From the NCBI GenBank assembly GCA_027627225.1, contig CM051034.1, forward strand, positions 14,499,480 to 14,563,479: DNA of 64,000 bases. The letters run 5' to 3'. The stretch's first letter is position 1; every line of letters starts with the position of its first letter. This DNA is from Congeria kusceri (Eukaryota; Mollusca; Bivalvia; Myida; Dreissenidae). The notes under the pieces are model-generated. The model searched no databases, was not told the origin of the DNA, and saw only the letters and a list, made by a program, of their open reading frames with translations. This document shows, piece after piece, positions 12,291 to 23,967 of this stretch. The position numbers were made by a program, and so were the translations under genes.

Positions 12291-12616
12291 TAATATTTTG
12301 CCCGGGGGGGGGGGGAGCGGCGGGCAATCTCAGGGTAATTGGACTTATTGTATTTTGGGGGATCTAATTCCCCACCCTAGAGCCAAGTTTTTTGTCTAAA
12401 TCCCCTCAATAGAGGATGCTTAATTGGTGTATCAAATGGCCCGGGAGCCAATATTATCGGGATCTAAAATCCGAACAAAGTATATTTCCCGGGACCCGGA
12501 ATCATTTGGCGTGTCAAATTCCCGCCTGTCGGGAATTGCTTTCAGTCTAAAGTCCGGTATATGCCCGCCGCTCCCCCCCCACCCCCCACCCCGGGGGAAA
12601 ATATGGATAGGTGCAT
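12291..12616. mobile_element. MITE family A, 5' of LRR gene
   Basis: Imperfect inverted ends (ATGCGCCTATTAATATTTTG at the left, GATAGGTGCAT at the right) and the family-specific interior with TCCCGGGACCCGGAATC. Long G and C runs sit just inside each end. Confidence 0.75.
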
Positions 12617-12656
12617 TAAACGAAATGTAAATACGTTGCATTAAAGTCCATTAATT

Positions 12657-12981
12657 ACGCACCTATCAATATTTTCCCCAAGGGGGAGGGGGCGGGCATA
12701 TGCGGGACTTTATAATTAGACTGAAAGGGATTCCCGACAGGCGGGAATGTGACACGCCGAATGATTCCGGGTCCCGGGGAAATAGACTGGTCGGATTTCA
12801 GATCCCGGTAATAGCGGCACTGGCCATTTGATACCCCTATAGCATCTCCCACTCATGGGAATCAGACCAAAATGCTTGGCTCTAGGGTGGGGAATTAGAA
12901 CCCAACAAATAAAATTAGTCAAACTCTTCGGGGTCGACCCCCCCCCCCCCCACCCTCCCCCGGGAAATATTGATAGGTGCA
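12657..12981. mobile_element. MITE family A, second tandem-like insertion
   Basis: Starts GCACCTATCAATATTTTCCC and ends GATAGGTGCA, lying 40 bp from the previous copy in the opposite orientation. The interior is shared with 2239-2553. Confidence 0.8.
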
Positions 12982-13676
12982 TTACAAGTAAGTCGTTAGT
13001 ACAATATTTATAAAATCGAAAATAGGATTTCAAACATATAAATTTCTAACCTGGCACAAGGAAGATCGTCTTCTAGATGTCATAATGCATGGATTATGCC
13101 GCGCATTGTATGCATGGATTGTGCCGCGCATCGTAATAAAAACAACATAATTTATATACGCCATACTTTATATACGGCAAACGTATAGCTCGGACATATT
13201 AACCTGACACTGACCTTTATGCATGAATATATTACAAATCCGTTGTGATGAATATATTAGTCTCCGTAATGGCATGGATTGCGAGTTATAGTCGGTTAAT
13301 TTTTTCGGCGTAGCTGTCTAAGATCACTTTTGACCTAGATTTCTTGCGATAATTATGCAGCGGGAAAATTGAATGCCAATAGATTTGGGCAAATTTTCTA
13401 ACTTTAGGGAATGCAAACTTCGAACAATGGTTTAACGTATACCAATAACTGTTGCATACTTTTGGGGATTAAAAATTTACATAATTGTTTACATAAGCGG
13501 TTAAATTAAAGTTACAAACATATCTTCGACATACACTCTAGAAATGAAAATAATTATGAACAATTTTACTCATTGTATGTCATGATCAGAATGTTATATT
13601 CATTCACATAATAAAATAACTATATTGTTTAGCCTACATAGTCGGCGCGCTCTATAAATAGCAATTACAATGCTAC

Positions 13677-13884
13677 AATTCACGGGGACGACAGTCGGTC
13701 ACAACATACAATGTTGCCTGTTGAGCTTGCAAGCACAAAATATAAAGTGGTACATTTCTGGTATTTTTCTGATAAATAAGCAAAACAAATATTAGCAAAT
13801 TTGAATGAGCTTATATTTCCTATCATTTTATCATTGTGTAAAAATATAATTGTACGCTGTAACCGACTGTCGTCCCCGTGAATT
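13677..13884. mobile_element. Short foldback MITE (CACGGGGACGACAGTCGG ends)
   Basis: AATTCACGGGGACGACAGTC at the left is repeated inverted as GACTGTCGTCCCCGTGAATT at the right, enclosing ~160 bp of AT-rich sequence. The whole unit is about 208 bp and non-coding. Confidence 0.75.
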
Positions 13885-13904
13885 AATTCTAGCGAGTACA
13901 ACTC

Positions 13905-14566
13905 CATTGTACGGTGGCATAGATGTGACATGTGCATGTTTTTATTTATGTCGTTCCCACGACATATTAAGTCGTGGGAACGAGATCTTATCTCGTGGGA
14001 ACGACATATTAAGTCGTGGGAACGAAATATTAAGTCGTGGGAACGAGATCTTTTATCCTGGGAACGACATAAATAACTCGTGGGAACGACATATTAAGTC
14101 GTGGGAACGAGATAATTAACTCGTGGTAACGACATAATTAACCAATCAGAATACACGTTGTTTAAAAGCATGTTTCAAAATGGTTGATACAAGAGACGCT
14201 AACATAAATATCGTATTTCAATGCTGGATTAAGATATAAAGAAATTGTTTTTCTTCTGCGAGAGCAAGATGGAATTTTATTGGTTCATTAAGTCGTTCCC
14301 TCGACAAAATATCTCGTTCCCACGACATAATTATGTCGTTCCCACGATATTATTATGTCGTTCCCACGAGATAAGATCTCGTTTCCACGAGATAAGATCT
14401 CGTTCCCACGACTTAATATGTCGTTCCCACGACATAATTATGTCGTTCCCACGAGATACGATCTCGTTCCCACAAGATAAGATCTCGTTCCCACGACTTA
14501 ATATGTCGTGGGAACGACATAAATAAAAACATGCACATGTCACATCTATGCACACCGTACCATTGC
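13905..14566. mobile_element. Foldback element with GTTCCCACGA subterminal arrays
   Basis: The terminal inverted repeat includes GCATAGATGTGACATGTGCA (left, ~13917) and its complement (right, ~14550). Between them are two blocks of repeated TCGTGGGAACGAC units, 13950-14125 reading one way and 14293-14515 reading the other. A ~160-bp unique centre contains no gene. ORFs at 13850-14119 and 14245-14603 are translations of the repeat. Confidence 0.8.
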
Positions 14567-14820
14567 AATAAATGGGGATTTCAGAAACGTACTGCTCATT
14601 CATTCCCGCTATTATTTTCTGACAATGTTAATTTGTTAAATTTGCCTGACGAATTCATGTATCAATTATGTTAACGCAAATTACTAGTATTTAGCTTATT
14701 CATGTACCACTGGTGAAAACATGGGGCGGTATATGATCGGTTTATTTACGGTACAGATATTAATAATTATTGAGATTATCTCAAATTAATTTTGGGGGCC
14801 GATACGTTTTCTTATAGTGT

Positions 14821-14925
14821 CCGAAAAATCTAGTGTCCGAGAAGTCTCCTTTGTAGGGACCGGAAAATCTGGGGTCCGAGAAGTCTCCTTAGAAGGGAAC
14901 GAAAAATATGGGGTCTGTGAAGTCA
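14821..14925. repeat. 39-bp tandem repeat, ~2.7 copies
   Basis: Three imperfect units each contain a GTCCGAGAAGTCTCCTT-like core. It lies ~650 bp upstream of the caspase start. No function is visible. Confidence 0.6.
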
Positions 14926-15569
14926 CAGCTTGGTCCTCTTGTATTATATTTAGGGCAAAAAATGACATGTGAATATTAATTTCTATGCCGATTGTCTTTT
15001 TAAAGACATTTCTTGTTTTATAGATTTAGTGAGGGGATGAACCATTTACTGAACATCCGGCACTGTTTTTCTGTTTGTAAACACGCCGCAGTCGTCTGTA
15101 TTTATAAATCGTCGGATTAACCGATATCGATTCGTCCATGATTGTAACGGTTCTCATTTGCATTTTACCGACTGTACATAACGTTACAATCATAAGAGGT
15201 TTCCACTGAAAAAGAAACTAACGGTTACGGTATCAAAAAAGCACGTCAACGAACACAACACGAGTATATTTATAGGAAACATTTCAAGAGCGTAACTATA
15301 TGCTAATTATATGGTTCATGAGTGTCAGGTTACTGTGTGCGAGCTATATACATGTTTAAAGCCCCTTTGTCAATTAACGATATCGACACACTCAATCACT
15401 ACGCGTGTACTTCAGCTACGACCCTGTATATTTGCTCGTTACGCTATGTTGAAATACACTCTCAAGAACGTGTTTCCAATACGCACTTACTTCATAGCAA
15501 TACACAGCGAAGAAGGGGAATTTTATCGATGAGTGTGTGTCGGTCAGGTTTATTTATAACTTGAACAAC
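14926..15569. other. Region upstream of caspase exon 1
   Basis: No gene is seen. The segment should hold the caspase promoter and 5' UTR. I could not identify a convincing TATA box or initiator, and the short ORFs at 15311-15564 have no recognisable domain. Confidence 0.4.
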
Positions 15570-15599
15570 ATGGAGGGATTAGAAGGACTAGATGATCCG
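15570..15599 (+). CDS. Caspase exon 1
   Basis: Ten codons, MEGLEGLDDP, end at CCG|GTGAGT. It is far too short for an ORF finder. It is supported by the strong start context, the phase-0 match to exon 2 and the absence of another ATG in exon 2. The true first exon could differ if there is an upstream alternative. Confidence 0.65.
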
Positions 15600-18500
15600 G
15601 TGAGTTAATTAGATTAAGATTTGGATAATTTATGGTTGTAAACAAGTTAAACGTGCAAAGTTGTTATTAGTTTCTAGTGTTTACATATTTACTGTATGTA
15701 TTTATGTACATGTTCTTACATTTGCTACAAGAAGAATTGCTATAGAACTTGATAAATGTGCTTCGGTTTGAAAGATCCATTCATTTATTGTATACAAAAG
15801 TTCGAAGTTTATAACAAGTTAATCCAGTATACGGGGTAGTCATGCTTGCTTAAAGTAAATCATTAATTTGCCAAAATTACCTGTGTACTCGTAAATGTAT
15901 GCATAGGCCGCTTGAAGTCGTTCGTTATTTAAAATGGACAAATCCACAATTTCGAACGATAGCTGATTGAGCCAAAATAAACGCTTTTGTTACAAAGAAG
16001 TATGGTTTATATTCGGGTTTACTATTTTGACAATTCATTTGGAATGACATATTAGAATCGTCTCCTGAGCTTCTGCTAAACCGTTTTACCTAATAGCAAG
16101 AAAGTTACTTTAAGTTCTGACTAATTAGTATTTAACGCTAATTGGCAAATAATTTACTCACAAAGCTGTACGTTACCATGCAGTTCTGACTAATTAGTAT
16201 TTAACGCTAATTGGCAAATAATTTACTCACAAAGCTGTACGTTACCATGCAGTTCTGACTAATTAGTATTTAACGCTAATTGGCAAATAATTTACTCACA
16301 AAGCTGTACGTTACCATGCAGTTCTGACTAATTAGTATTTAACGCTAATTGGCAAATAATTTACTCACAAAGCTGTACGTTACCATGCAGTTACAAGTCA
16401 GCGAGGGCAGTTACTATTTCATATTTGCTTATTGTTGGTGATTCTGAGAAGTGAATGACTCACGAGCCGCGTTTTCGAGCTACTTATTGTCACATAAACC
16501 CAAGCCTATGTAATTTAGTCTAGGGAGAAGCGCGTCGCCCTGTGAAAGTATGGAAGTAGAGTTTTCGTTTCCTCGTTTAGGATGATCGTATAAAATTACT
16601 GTTAAAGAAATATTACGCGAAATGTTATCCTATTGACACATCTTAACGTGTAATAGAAGCTTATTTGTAAGTCAAGGAAGTAAGTTTATGATGTTTGTCC
16701 TCGGATTTAACTTCTTTAAATGACTCGCGCTGAGCTTAATTTACTTAAATCCATCGAACAATGACAGGACGGTGTGCCATGCTTTTTGCTAATTGCCAAT
16801 TGCTATGTGCTGAATGCGATTTGCTATTTGCCAAATGCCAATTGCTATTTGCCAAATGCCAATTGCTAAATGATAATTAATAGTCGCCAAATAAACGACA
16901 GAAGTTCTTTTTTTTGCTAATTACCAGATGCTATTTGCCAATTGCTAAATGATAATCAAATAACAGAACCAGTATCATTCGTATATTGTTTCTGTACCTA
17001 GACATATGCATATATGAATTTAATTGAATTTAAAGCTTAAAACTAATTATAGTTAACACACGTAAAACTGACGCTGAATGTGAAGGTGAGTCAATTATTT
17101 GTTATCAATTGGAATTCAGTCTTCGAACATCGTATGCATTTCGTTTTCATTTGTCGACATCATTCGCCATGTAGTTGTTTGTTGCAAAAGATTATGTGTG
17201 TCTTACATGTCAGTATCAACATAATGATTTGCAGTTGAAGCATGTCCATTAAATTAATTACAATAATTAGTATACGACCCATTCCAAGTGAGAGAATTGT
17301 GTTGTGTTGGTGATTATTTGACAATGCCTTTATGGTCAACATTAGCAATTTCTGTTGATGCATGTACTAATATGCAGTAAATTTCAACGCTTTATTTTGT
17401 TGATAAACTGAGCTGGAATTGGGTGGCTTCACTGATCATGCAAGAGCTCCATGAAAGAAAATAGATGGATGTAAAGCAGGCAACATAGTTAAATGGCACA
17501 AGCACACCGGCATACATTTATGAATGGCGAAGACATGTAGCATACCGATGGAATATCTGTATACGTGATATTTAAGACGGATATTCTAACAGAAAACTTA
17601 TTTGACTGAAAGTTGAGGAATCCAGCTGACGTTTACTTTGTGTATATTTTTATTTTTCAATGGAAAAAAATCCTCTGGTATGAGTAGTTTGTGTACACAG
17701 AGGTATTATATTGTCTTTATGCTATCCTGCAAAATCATGGTAGTTCATAATGATATACACGATGTACACTTTTGGTTCTTTAACTCAATACCAAATATAT
17801 TCAAATGTTTGTAACATATAGTTACATATTTTTACGCAGTATATGGGCATATCAGACATATGAATGTAACAGAAGTAAAGAATATTCTTTACAGGACCAC
17901 ATTTGTTAATTTGTGACCAACGCATTTAGTTTGCTTGTCATAAACGAATTTCAGAACAGGCTATAAATTCTCTTACGTTTTTTTCGAGAAAGTGCCAGCC
18001 AACAAAACTGAAACAATTGACTTTCAGTGATGCAAATAGTAACAATATTAAGATTATGAACATTTATTTACATAATAATTGAAAATCATCACGTGTCTTA
18101 ACACTTATATACGTTAGTTAGAAAAATTGATATTGATCAACCAATTTATTTTTAAACAAGAAAGTCAGCTTTATATGCAGTATTCAGTATTATAATTAAA
18201 ATAAAATGCTCTTCAAAATCAACATAGAATAAATGTTAACATCATAAGTATTTGTATTTGGATTAAAAAAAATTGGTGTAAAATACAATGAACCTGTATA
18301 TAATTACATTGGTATGTAGAATTATTTGTTGTCATGTGTGGAACTTTTTATTGAATAAAACTATTTTTAAATAGTACTTGTGTATTATTTATAAAAAATA
18401 AATGGTTTATGCATGTAATATATTCCCTGAATGGGATCCACACATTTACATGTTTATAAGAGAGCATGACATATGATGAGAAAATTATTTCAAATCTCAT

Positions 18501-21500
18501 GACATTCTACGTGTATAAATACAATAATAATTACCCACAGAGTGATGGTCAATATTGTATTCGTCAACATTTCAAATAACCTTATTCAGACTTTCACATT
18601 AGCTTTGGTGGATGTGCCTGAAAATTAACAACAATTTAAGCAGTTTGAATTCATTTTTATTGAACAAATATGTGCTACAATACTATGTTTGCATATTTAT
18701 CTTAATTTATTTAACATACTCCCAAAGTGAAATACAAACATTCATATGTGGTGATTATAAGAGGACAAATACTATATATATAATGATGAGAAACATGTTT
18801 ATAAGTTCATGACATTCTACATGTACTAACAATAATACTAAACAAAATAGTAATGTTCATATAAATTTATCAAATTTTTCAAATCCTCTGCAAAGAAAGG
18901 TAGCCCTACTTAGCAATTAAATTTTTCAGTGAAGACAGACAGTAAAACTGGGAATACCATGTATCTACATATGCACATATATATCTGTATTTATTCATAA
19001 ATACATGTAGATCATTATTATATTGTTAGGCAAATAAACATTTTTTACCTGGAGATATACCGTCAAATACAATCTATACAAATTAAGCATTCACATAATA
19101 AATATTATAATTATATTACTTACAATTTAATTACAACATCACCTTTGAAAAGTAATAGATGAAGTACAAGGTCCTTGTAATTTAAATAACACATCTGGCA
19201 CTTCCATGCTTTTGCTTTAAAAACAAAACTGTACTGTGCGTGAACAGCGTTCAAGACCAATCGTCAGTTTATTGAAATCGCTGTTTGATCTTTGATAGTT
19301 TGCTCACTGAAAAACAATAACAACAGACAATTTTAATACATCAATTGTAAGTAAATAAATAAAAGAAATCATGTTATACCAGTGCTTGAGTGCTTGTAAC
19401 AATATTAATGTGTTACAAATTTTATAACATTAGATTCTATTTTGTGACAAAGTGTTCCAGTCATCAGTCTTTAATAATTAATAAAAAGATATATGATATG
19501 AAAAAAAAATCCTAAACAAGGTGATAATACATAGTCTAATATAGTTACCTCAATGCCTGTTGGTCGTACAGCGAATAAATCAGTCAGTATTCTTGTGTTG
19601 TGATTATACACGTTATACGAGTACTGTATGTTACTTAAGATAGCATTTAGTAAGGACATATTTGACAGTTAACATTCAGCATTTGGCAATAATCAATTGA
19701 CTTGTGGCAATTAGCAAATTGCATTAGTCAATTAGCAATTGTCATTTAGTAATTGTCAATTAGCAATTGTCATTTAGCAATTAGCATGGTGCACCGGCCT
19801 TCCATAATCGAACAACCAAACAAAACTCGCTATATCGGTCACTATTGGAGCGGTAAATAAGCACTATTAAAACTTACTTATTAATAAATAATAACTGTTA
19901 TGCGAGTGCGTATGACAATGTGAAATTTTAGTTACATGATTGTCAAACATTTAGCAGTAATCTCCTGTAAGATCACATCACAGTGGTCTCCCTGCAATGC
20001 TACATCAATTACCCGTAGGGGAGATAACTGTGAAGAGTCTGTGTTAAGATACCACAGGGGAGATCACCTTGAGAAATTTGAGAAACGTGTATGGCTTTGT
20101 AATCAAAATATAACGTCTGGATTAGGACGTCAAGCACTTAAATGATCCGTAGGGTAACTGTGCAAAGTATGTGTATTGATACGGTAGGGGAGATCACCTT
20201 GTATGGGTTTTGAATAAAATTATACCGTTTATTTTAGGACGCCAAGCGCTTCTTCAGCAAGTATCTCTGCGGGATCAGTAGAGCAACGTCCGGCGCTCCC
20301 AGATGGGCTGACGTCAGACTGGAGGAGTACGACAACGTGGAAAATGACAGCGTAAGTGATGTCACTCCGTGAAACGTAGCATAATGTCAGTGTGAGTTGT
20401 TAATGGTTTTCTCAGAATGCATTAAACATTTTCTCTTATTTTTATTTACTAGAATGGTTTCGCGAAGAAAAAGTAGTATTTTAAGTATAGAATCATACAC
20501 AAACAATAAACGAATGATTTTTAAATAATGTGATCATAAAAGTACGATCTTTAAAACATTGGTGATTATTTACTAGAAAGGTTTCGCGAAGAAAATACGA
20601 TCTTTAAAACATTACGATGGTCCTCGTAGAATTAAGTTCAACTGGAATATACACTACTGCAGTACATGTAATTGAGATTTTGAATGCCGCTGCTTACAAA
20701 TGATTGATCTGTTGATTATGTGTGGAAAAAAAGAAATGAGGCGTGCCGTAGGAAAACCGGGCTTAATGTATGTGCGTTAAGTGTCGTCCCGGATTAGCCT
20801 GTGCGGACTGCACGGGCTGATCCGGGACGACACTTAACGCACATACACTTTTCGCTTTTATGGTATTTTCTGTTTCTAGGAAGTCTCTTCTTAACATAAA
20901 TCCACTGTAGGCGGTAAGTGTCGTCCCGAATTAGCCTGTGCGGACTGCACAGGCTAATCGGGGATGACACTTTACGCTTATAAATGCATTAAGCCCGGTT
21001 TTCCCACGACATACCTCAAATTATATTTATTGGAATTTACTTGCAGTTTTGCAGTCATTGTTTGATACACCTATTTTCTCTTATGGTTCCGTAATCCCAT
21101 GGCGGCTGTAATTTATAATTATTTGCAGTACTACAAAAGAAAGCCGATGTTTAACAAAGCGGATATGCAGAAAGATGTTTACAAGATGGATTTTCCACGA
21201 CGCGGAAAGGCCGTTATTGTAAACAACAAAAACTTCACACCGGAAATGCAAAAGCTCGGCTATGGGGTGCGCGCAGGGACAGATATCGACCACACGCGCA
21301 TAACAGCGCGGTTGCGGCAGCTGGGTTTTGACGTGGAACATCACCATGACGCCACGTGTAGGACCATAAAAGACGCGTTCGCGAGAGTGGCCACGGAAGA
21401 CCACTCCGACGCGGATTGTTTTTTGTCCGTCCTGTTGAGCCACGGAGAGGAAGGCAAGATATGTGGAACAGATGCCATTATTGATCTTGAGGAAATTTTT

Positions 21501-21965
21501 CAGTATTTCAAAGGCGACAACTGTCCAACGCTTGCCGGAAAGCCGAAGTTGTTCTTTATTCAGGCCTGCCGCGGTCGAGAGTACGATTCGGGCGTTAATG
21601 TTAATGTGGCCGACGCCAAACGCGCCTATGAAAGTGACCTTGAGAAAACGGAAGTTATCCGAATCCCGAGCGAGGCTGACTTCCTGTTGGCGTTTTCCAC
21701 GGTGCCTGGATTTTTTTCGTGGCGCAATTCCACCAACGGATCCTGGTATATCCAGGCGCTTTGCTGCATTCTGGATCAGTACGGAACCGTGTTGGAAATC
21801 CAGAAGCTGCTAACAAAAGTCGCCAAGCTCGTGGCGTACAGCGGACGCTACATTTCCAGTGCGGAGAAACCCGAGCAGAACCGCAAGAAACAAATGCCGT
21901 CGTATACGTCCATGTTGACCAAAGACCTGTTTTTCCTTCCAAAAACAACAAAAAAGACAGGTTGA
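15570..21965 (+). CDS. Executioner-type caspase (short prodomain)
   Basis: Three exons, 15570-15599, 20238-20351 and 21129-21965, join in phase 0 to give 326 aa. The start ATG has a strong context (AACAACATGG). A short N-terminus is followed by the caspase fold: an Arg in VRAGTD (about residue 96), catalytic His in LLSHGEEG (about 153), catalytic Cys in the QACRG pentapeptide (about 195), and the S1/S2 segment FFSWRN with GSWYIQALC (Arg about 247). Aspartates in VADA and YESD between the large and small subunits are candidate maturation sites. No CARD or DED is present, which points to the caspase-3/6/7 class, a cysteine protease cleaving after Asp in apoptosis. The catalytic domain is encoded by one exon. 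All key residues are intact, so it is probably active. I cannot say which vertebrate paralogue it matches best. Confidence 0.93.
16113..16388 (+). repeat. Four perfect 69-bp tandem repeats in caspase intron 1
   Basis: The unit begins AGTTCTGACTAATTAGTATT and ends GTACGTTACCATGC. The units appear identical, which means recent expansion or a homogenised array. It is not CRISPR: there are no spacers between units. Confidence 0.95.
16766..19802. mobile_element. ~3-kb inverted-repeat element in caspase intron 1
   Basis: The left end reads AGGACGGTGTGCCATGC followed by low-complexity TTGCTAATTGCCAATTGC units. The right end is the inverted counterpart (GCATGGTGCACCGGCCTT) preceded by the complementary AATTAGCAATTGTC units. 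The 2.6-kb interior is AT-rich with no transposase ORF, and includes a diverged internal duplication (18430-18530 against 18780-18840). It accounts for most of the 4.6-kb intron. No clear target-site duplication was found. Confidence 0.65.
20048..20250 (+). repeat. 130-bp duplication around caspase exon 2 acceptor
   Basis: AGGGGAGATCACCTTG occurs at 20056 and again 130 bp later at 20186. The first unit ends in TTAGGACGTCAAGCACTT, resembling the true exon-2 start TTAGGACGCCAAGCGCTT. The upstream copy soon meets stop codons (TTAAATGA), so it is a decayed pseudo-exon. Confidence 0.7.
20238..20351 (+). CDS. Caspase exon 2
   Basis: 38 codons between TTTATTTTAG| and |GTAAGTGATG, starting DAKRFFSKYLCG. 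It supplies the rest of the short prodomain. A degenerate copy of its acceptor and first ~15 bases lies upstream at 20112-20142. Confidence 0.75.
20738..21017 (-). mobile_element. ~260-bp palindromic element (family P), caspase intron 2
   Basis: The ends read GAGGCGTGCCGTAGGAAAAC and its complement. The interior has two hairpins built on GATTAGCCTGTGCGGACTGC followed by its inverted copy. It is in reverse orientation relative to the majority in the window. Other copies: 33539, 40974, 41476, 53920, 54356, 55535, 58294 and 61627. Confidence 0.85.
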
Positions 21966-21987
21966 CAGATTATAAAACTGATCAGAA

Positions 21988-22291
21988 TGCACCTATCAAT
22001 ATTTTCCCGTGGAGGGGGGGGGATCGGCGGACTGACCCAGGGGGGATTTGTTTAATTTTATTTTTTGGGGTCTTATTTCCCACCCTAGAGCCAAGCATTT
22101 TTGTCTAAATCTCCTCAGTGAGAGATGCTATATAGTATAGCCAATCATACCAATAGCCAATAAAATCCGACCAAAATCTATTTCCGCGTGACAAATTCCC
22201 GGCTGTCGGGAATCGCTTTCAGTCTAAAGTCCAGTATATGCCCGCCCCCCCCCCCCCCCCGGGGGGGGGGGGGGAAATATTGACAGGTGCA
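21988..22291. mobile_element. MITE family A immediately 3' of the caspase stop codon
   Basis: Starts TGCACCTATCAATATTTTCC 22 bp after the caspase stop and ends GACAGGTGCA. It contains AATAAA at 22159-22164, the first canonical poly(A) signal after the stop that I could find. Long C and G runs occur near 22246-22274. Confidence 0.8.
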
Positions 22292-23320
22292 TACGTTCGA
22301 ATTATTGTTCTGGTAAAAGATGTACATGTATAACGCCTACGTACCGCCATATAAGAATAATTACGTACACTATTCAAGTATATTTTTGTATTGAACGAAA
22401 GTCGTTAGAATACATTTGTTCACTGGGACATCAATGTTTCGACATGTGTGGTGATTTATAAAGGACATGTTCATAGATGGATAGATTAACAGTTTTTTTC
22501 AGAAACCATTACATTGAACAGCGAATAATAACGGCCGAAACCGAAAATATTTTATATAGGTGAGAATGTCTTATGTTTGTGAGGTACAATGTATGTACAT
22601 GTAGTTCTAACTGATATTTTCGTCGTATTATTTTTACATGAAGTCCCTCTGGACGTTGTATTTTCTTTTCATTTTCATTGGCTTTACAGTCATTACAGGA
22701 CTCTGGACCCGTGTAATAAAAATAAGCCAACAAATACCTTTCCATTATAAAAATACATGCATATCGCGTAAGATTGTATGATATAACGTTCATTTTACAT
22801 GCCCGAATGTTCGTTGAAGTTACCCGGTCTCCACTCTGTGTGTCTTATCTGTTTTTGCCGAAAACAAACATGTGTTCTCTACTTTAACAATGTTAGTTCG
22901 GTGTAATCTTGACTATCAAACAAACGTTTTTATGTGAGTGTACCATACCTTATCATTATTGCAATCATAGATTGTTAAAAATCGCAATAAATCTTGTGTA
23001 TGCCATGTCATTTGACATTTGGAGGAAAATTTGAGCTCTGTCTTTATCGTTTCGTTGTTTAAGGAATTTGGTTTGGTTTGTTGATTCTACTTGTTCTTGA
23101 TTATTGATTGTATTGTATGGCAAGAGTAAGGATTCTTTATCATTTTGTGGATTGATTGTCGATTGTTTTGTACTGAAATATTGATTTGAATCGGCTATAA
23201 TGGCTTTTGTAGCTTTTTGTATGTATCTACTTTCCTTTGTAAATGATAAGTAGTTTGTATCAAAACTTGCGGTTTTATCGATCATTTCATGTACAGTATT
23301 TACTTTTAGTTGGTTGCACG
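22292..23320. other. Intergenic, nothing recognised
   Basis: No gene, RNA or clear repeat is seen. The minus-strand ORFs 22509-22793 and 22965-23369 have no recognisable domain or flanking splice logic. Confidence 0.5.
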
Positions 23321-23789
23321 TTCGCTTAAAGGGGCACATCGACGGTGTTGCACATAAATATAGATACATATTTAAACCGGAAGATTTCCTCTCTTTTTTT
23401 GATACATATTTTTCGATTAAGGACTATAGAAACAAAATATATAAAGACTTTTTTACTGTACAAGATTCCAGTAGGATTCCAACTCACGCCTGCATAATCG
23501 CTCGATTTCCGGAAGTTATGCAACGTTTATCAATGGCGCGCATGCTCATTTCATCATGCATCATGTATAGTTCATTCATATCAATTTTACTACTACTATT
23601 ATTCCCGCGCCGGCGAAAATGTCATCGATGACCACAGTTTATATAATAAAAGTATATACATTTTGCGAATTGTTTATGAAAACAATTCCATCGTATTAAA
23701 CACTACTTCAATATTGATTCTTTGTAAATGAACTTTATTTTTCGCAAAGTTATTGTCGACCTACCGTCGATTCGCCCCTTAAAGCGAAC
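23321..23789. mobile_element. MITE with TTCGCTTAAAGGGGC ends
   Basis: TTCGCTTAAAGGGGCACATCGACGG (left) is matched inverted by CCGTCGATTCGCCCCTTAAAGCGAA (right), each quoted only for its ends. TTAA lies inside the inverted repeat at both sides, compatible with a piggyBac-like TTAA target. It is 469 bp and non-coding. Confidence 0.7.
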
Positions 23790-23967
23790 TCAGATGTACA
23801 TGTACAGTATTCAGCTTCATGAATTCAATTATACTTTAAAAGTAGAATGTTCAGATAACAAACGTATGTGCTAGTTGTGGTATTCTGGTAAGACTGTAGT
23901 GATGCATGCAATCACGAGCCTGTTTGAGAACATTGGATCTGACTTATTTACAATGTTCAGTAACATA

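Noticed and set aside
13850..14603. ORFs with repeated SRGNE/ILSRG-like peptides
   Set aside because: Direct translation of the GTTCCCACGA arrays in a foldback element.
16113..16388. CRISPR-like regular repeat
   Set aside because: The 69-bp units abut with no unique spacers and lie in a eukaryotic intron. It is a plain tandem repeat.
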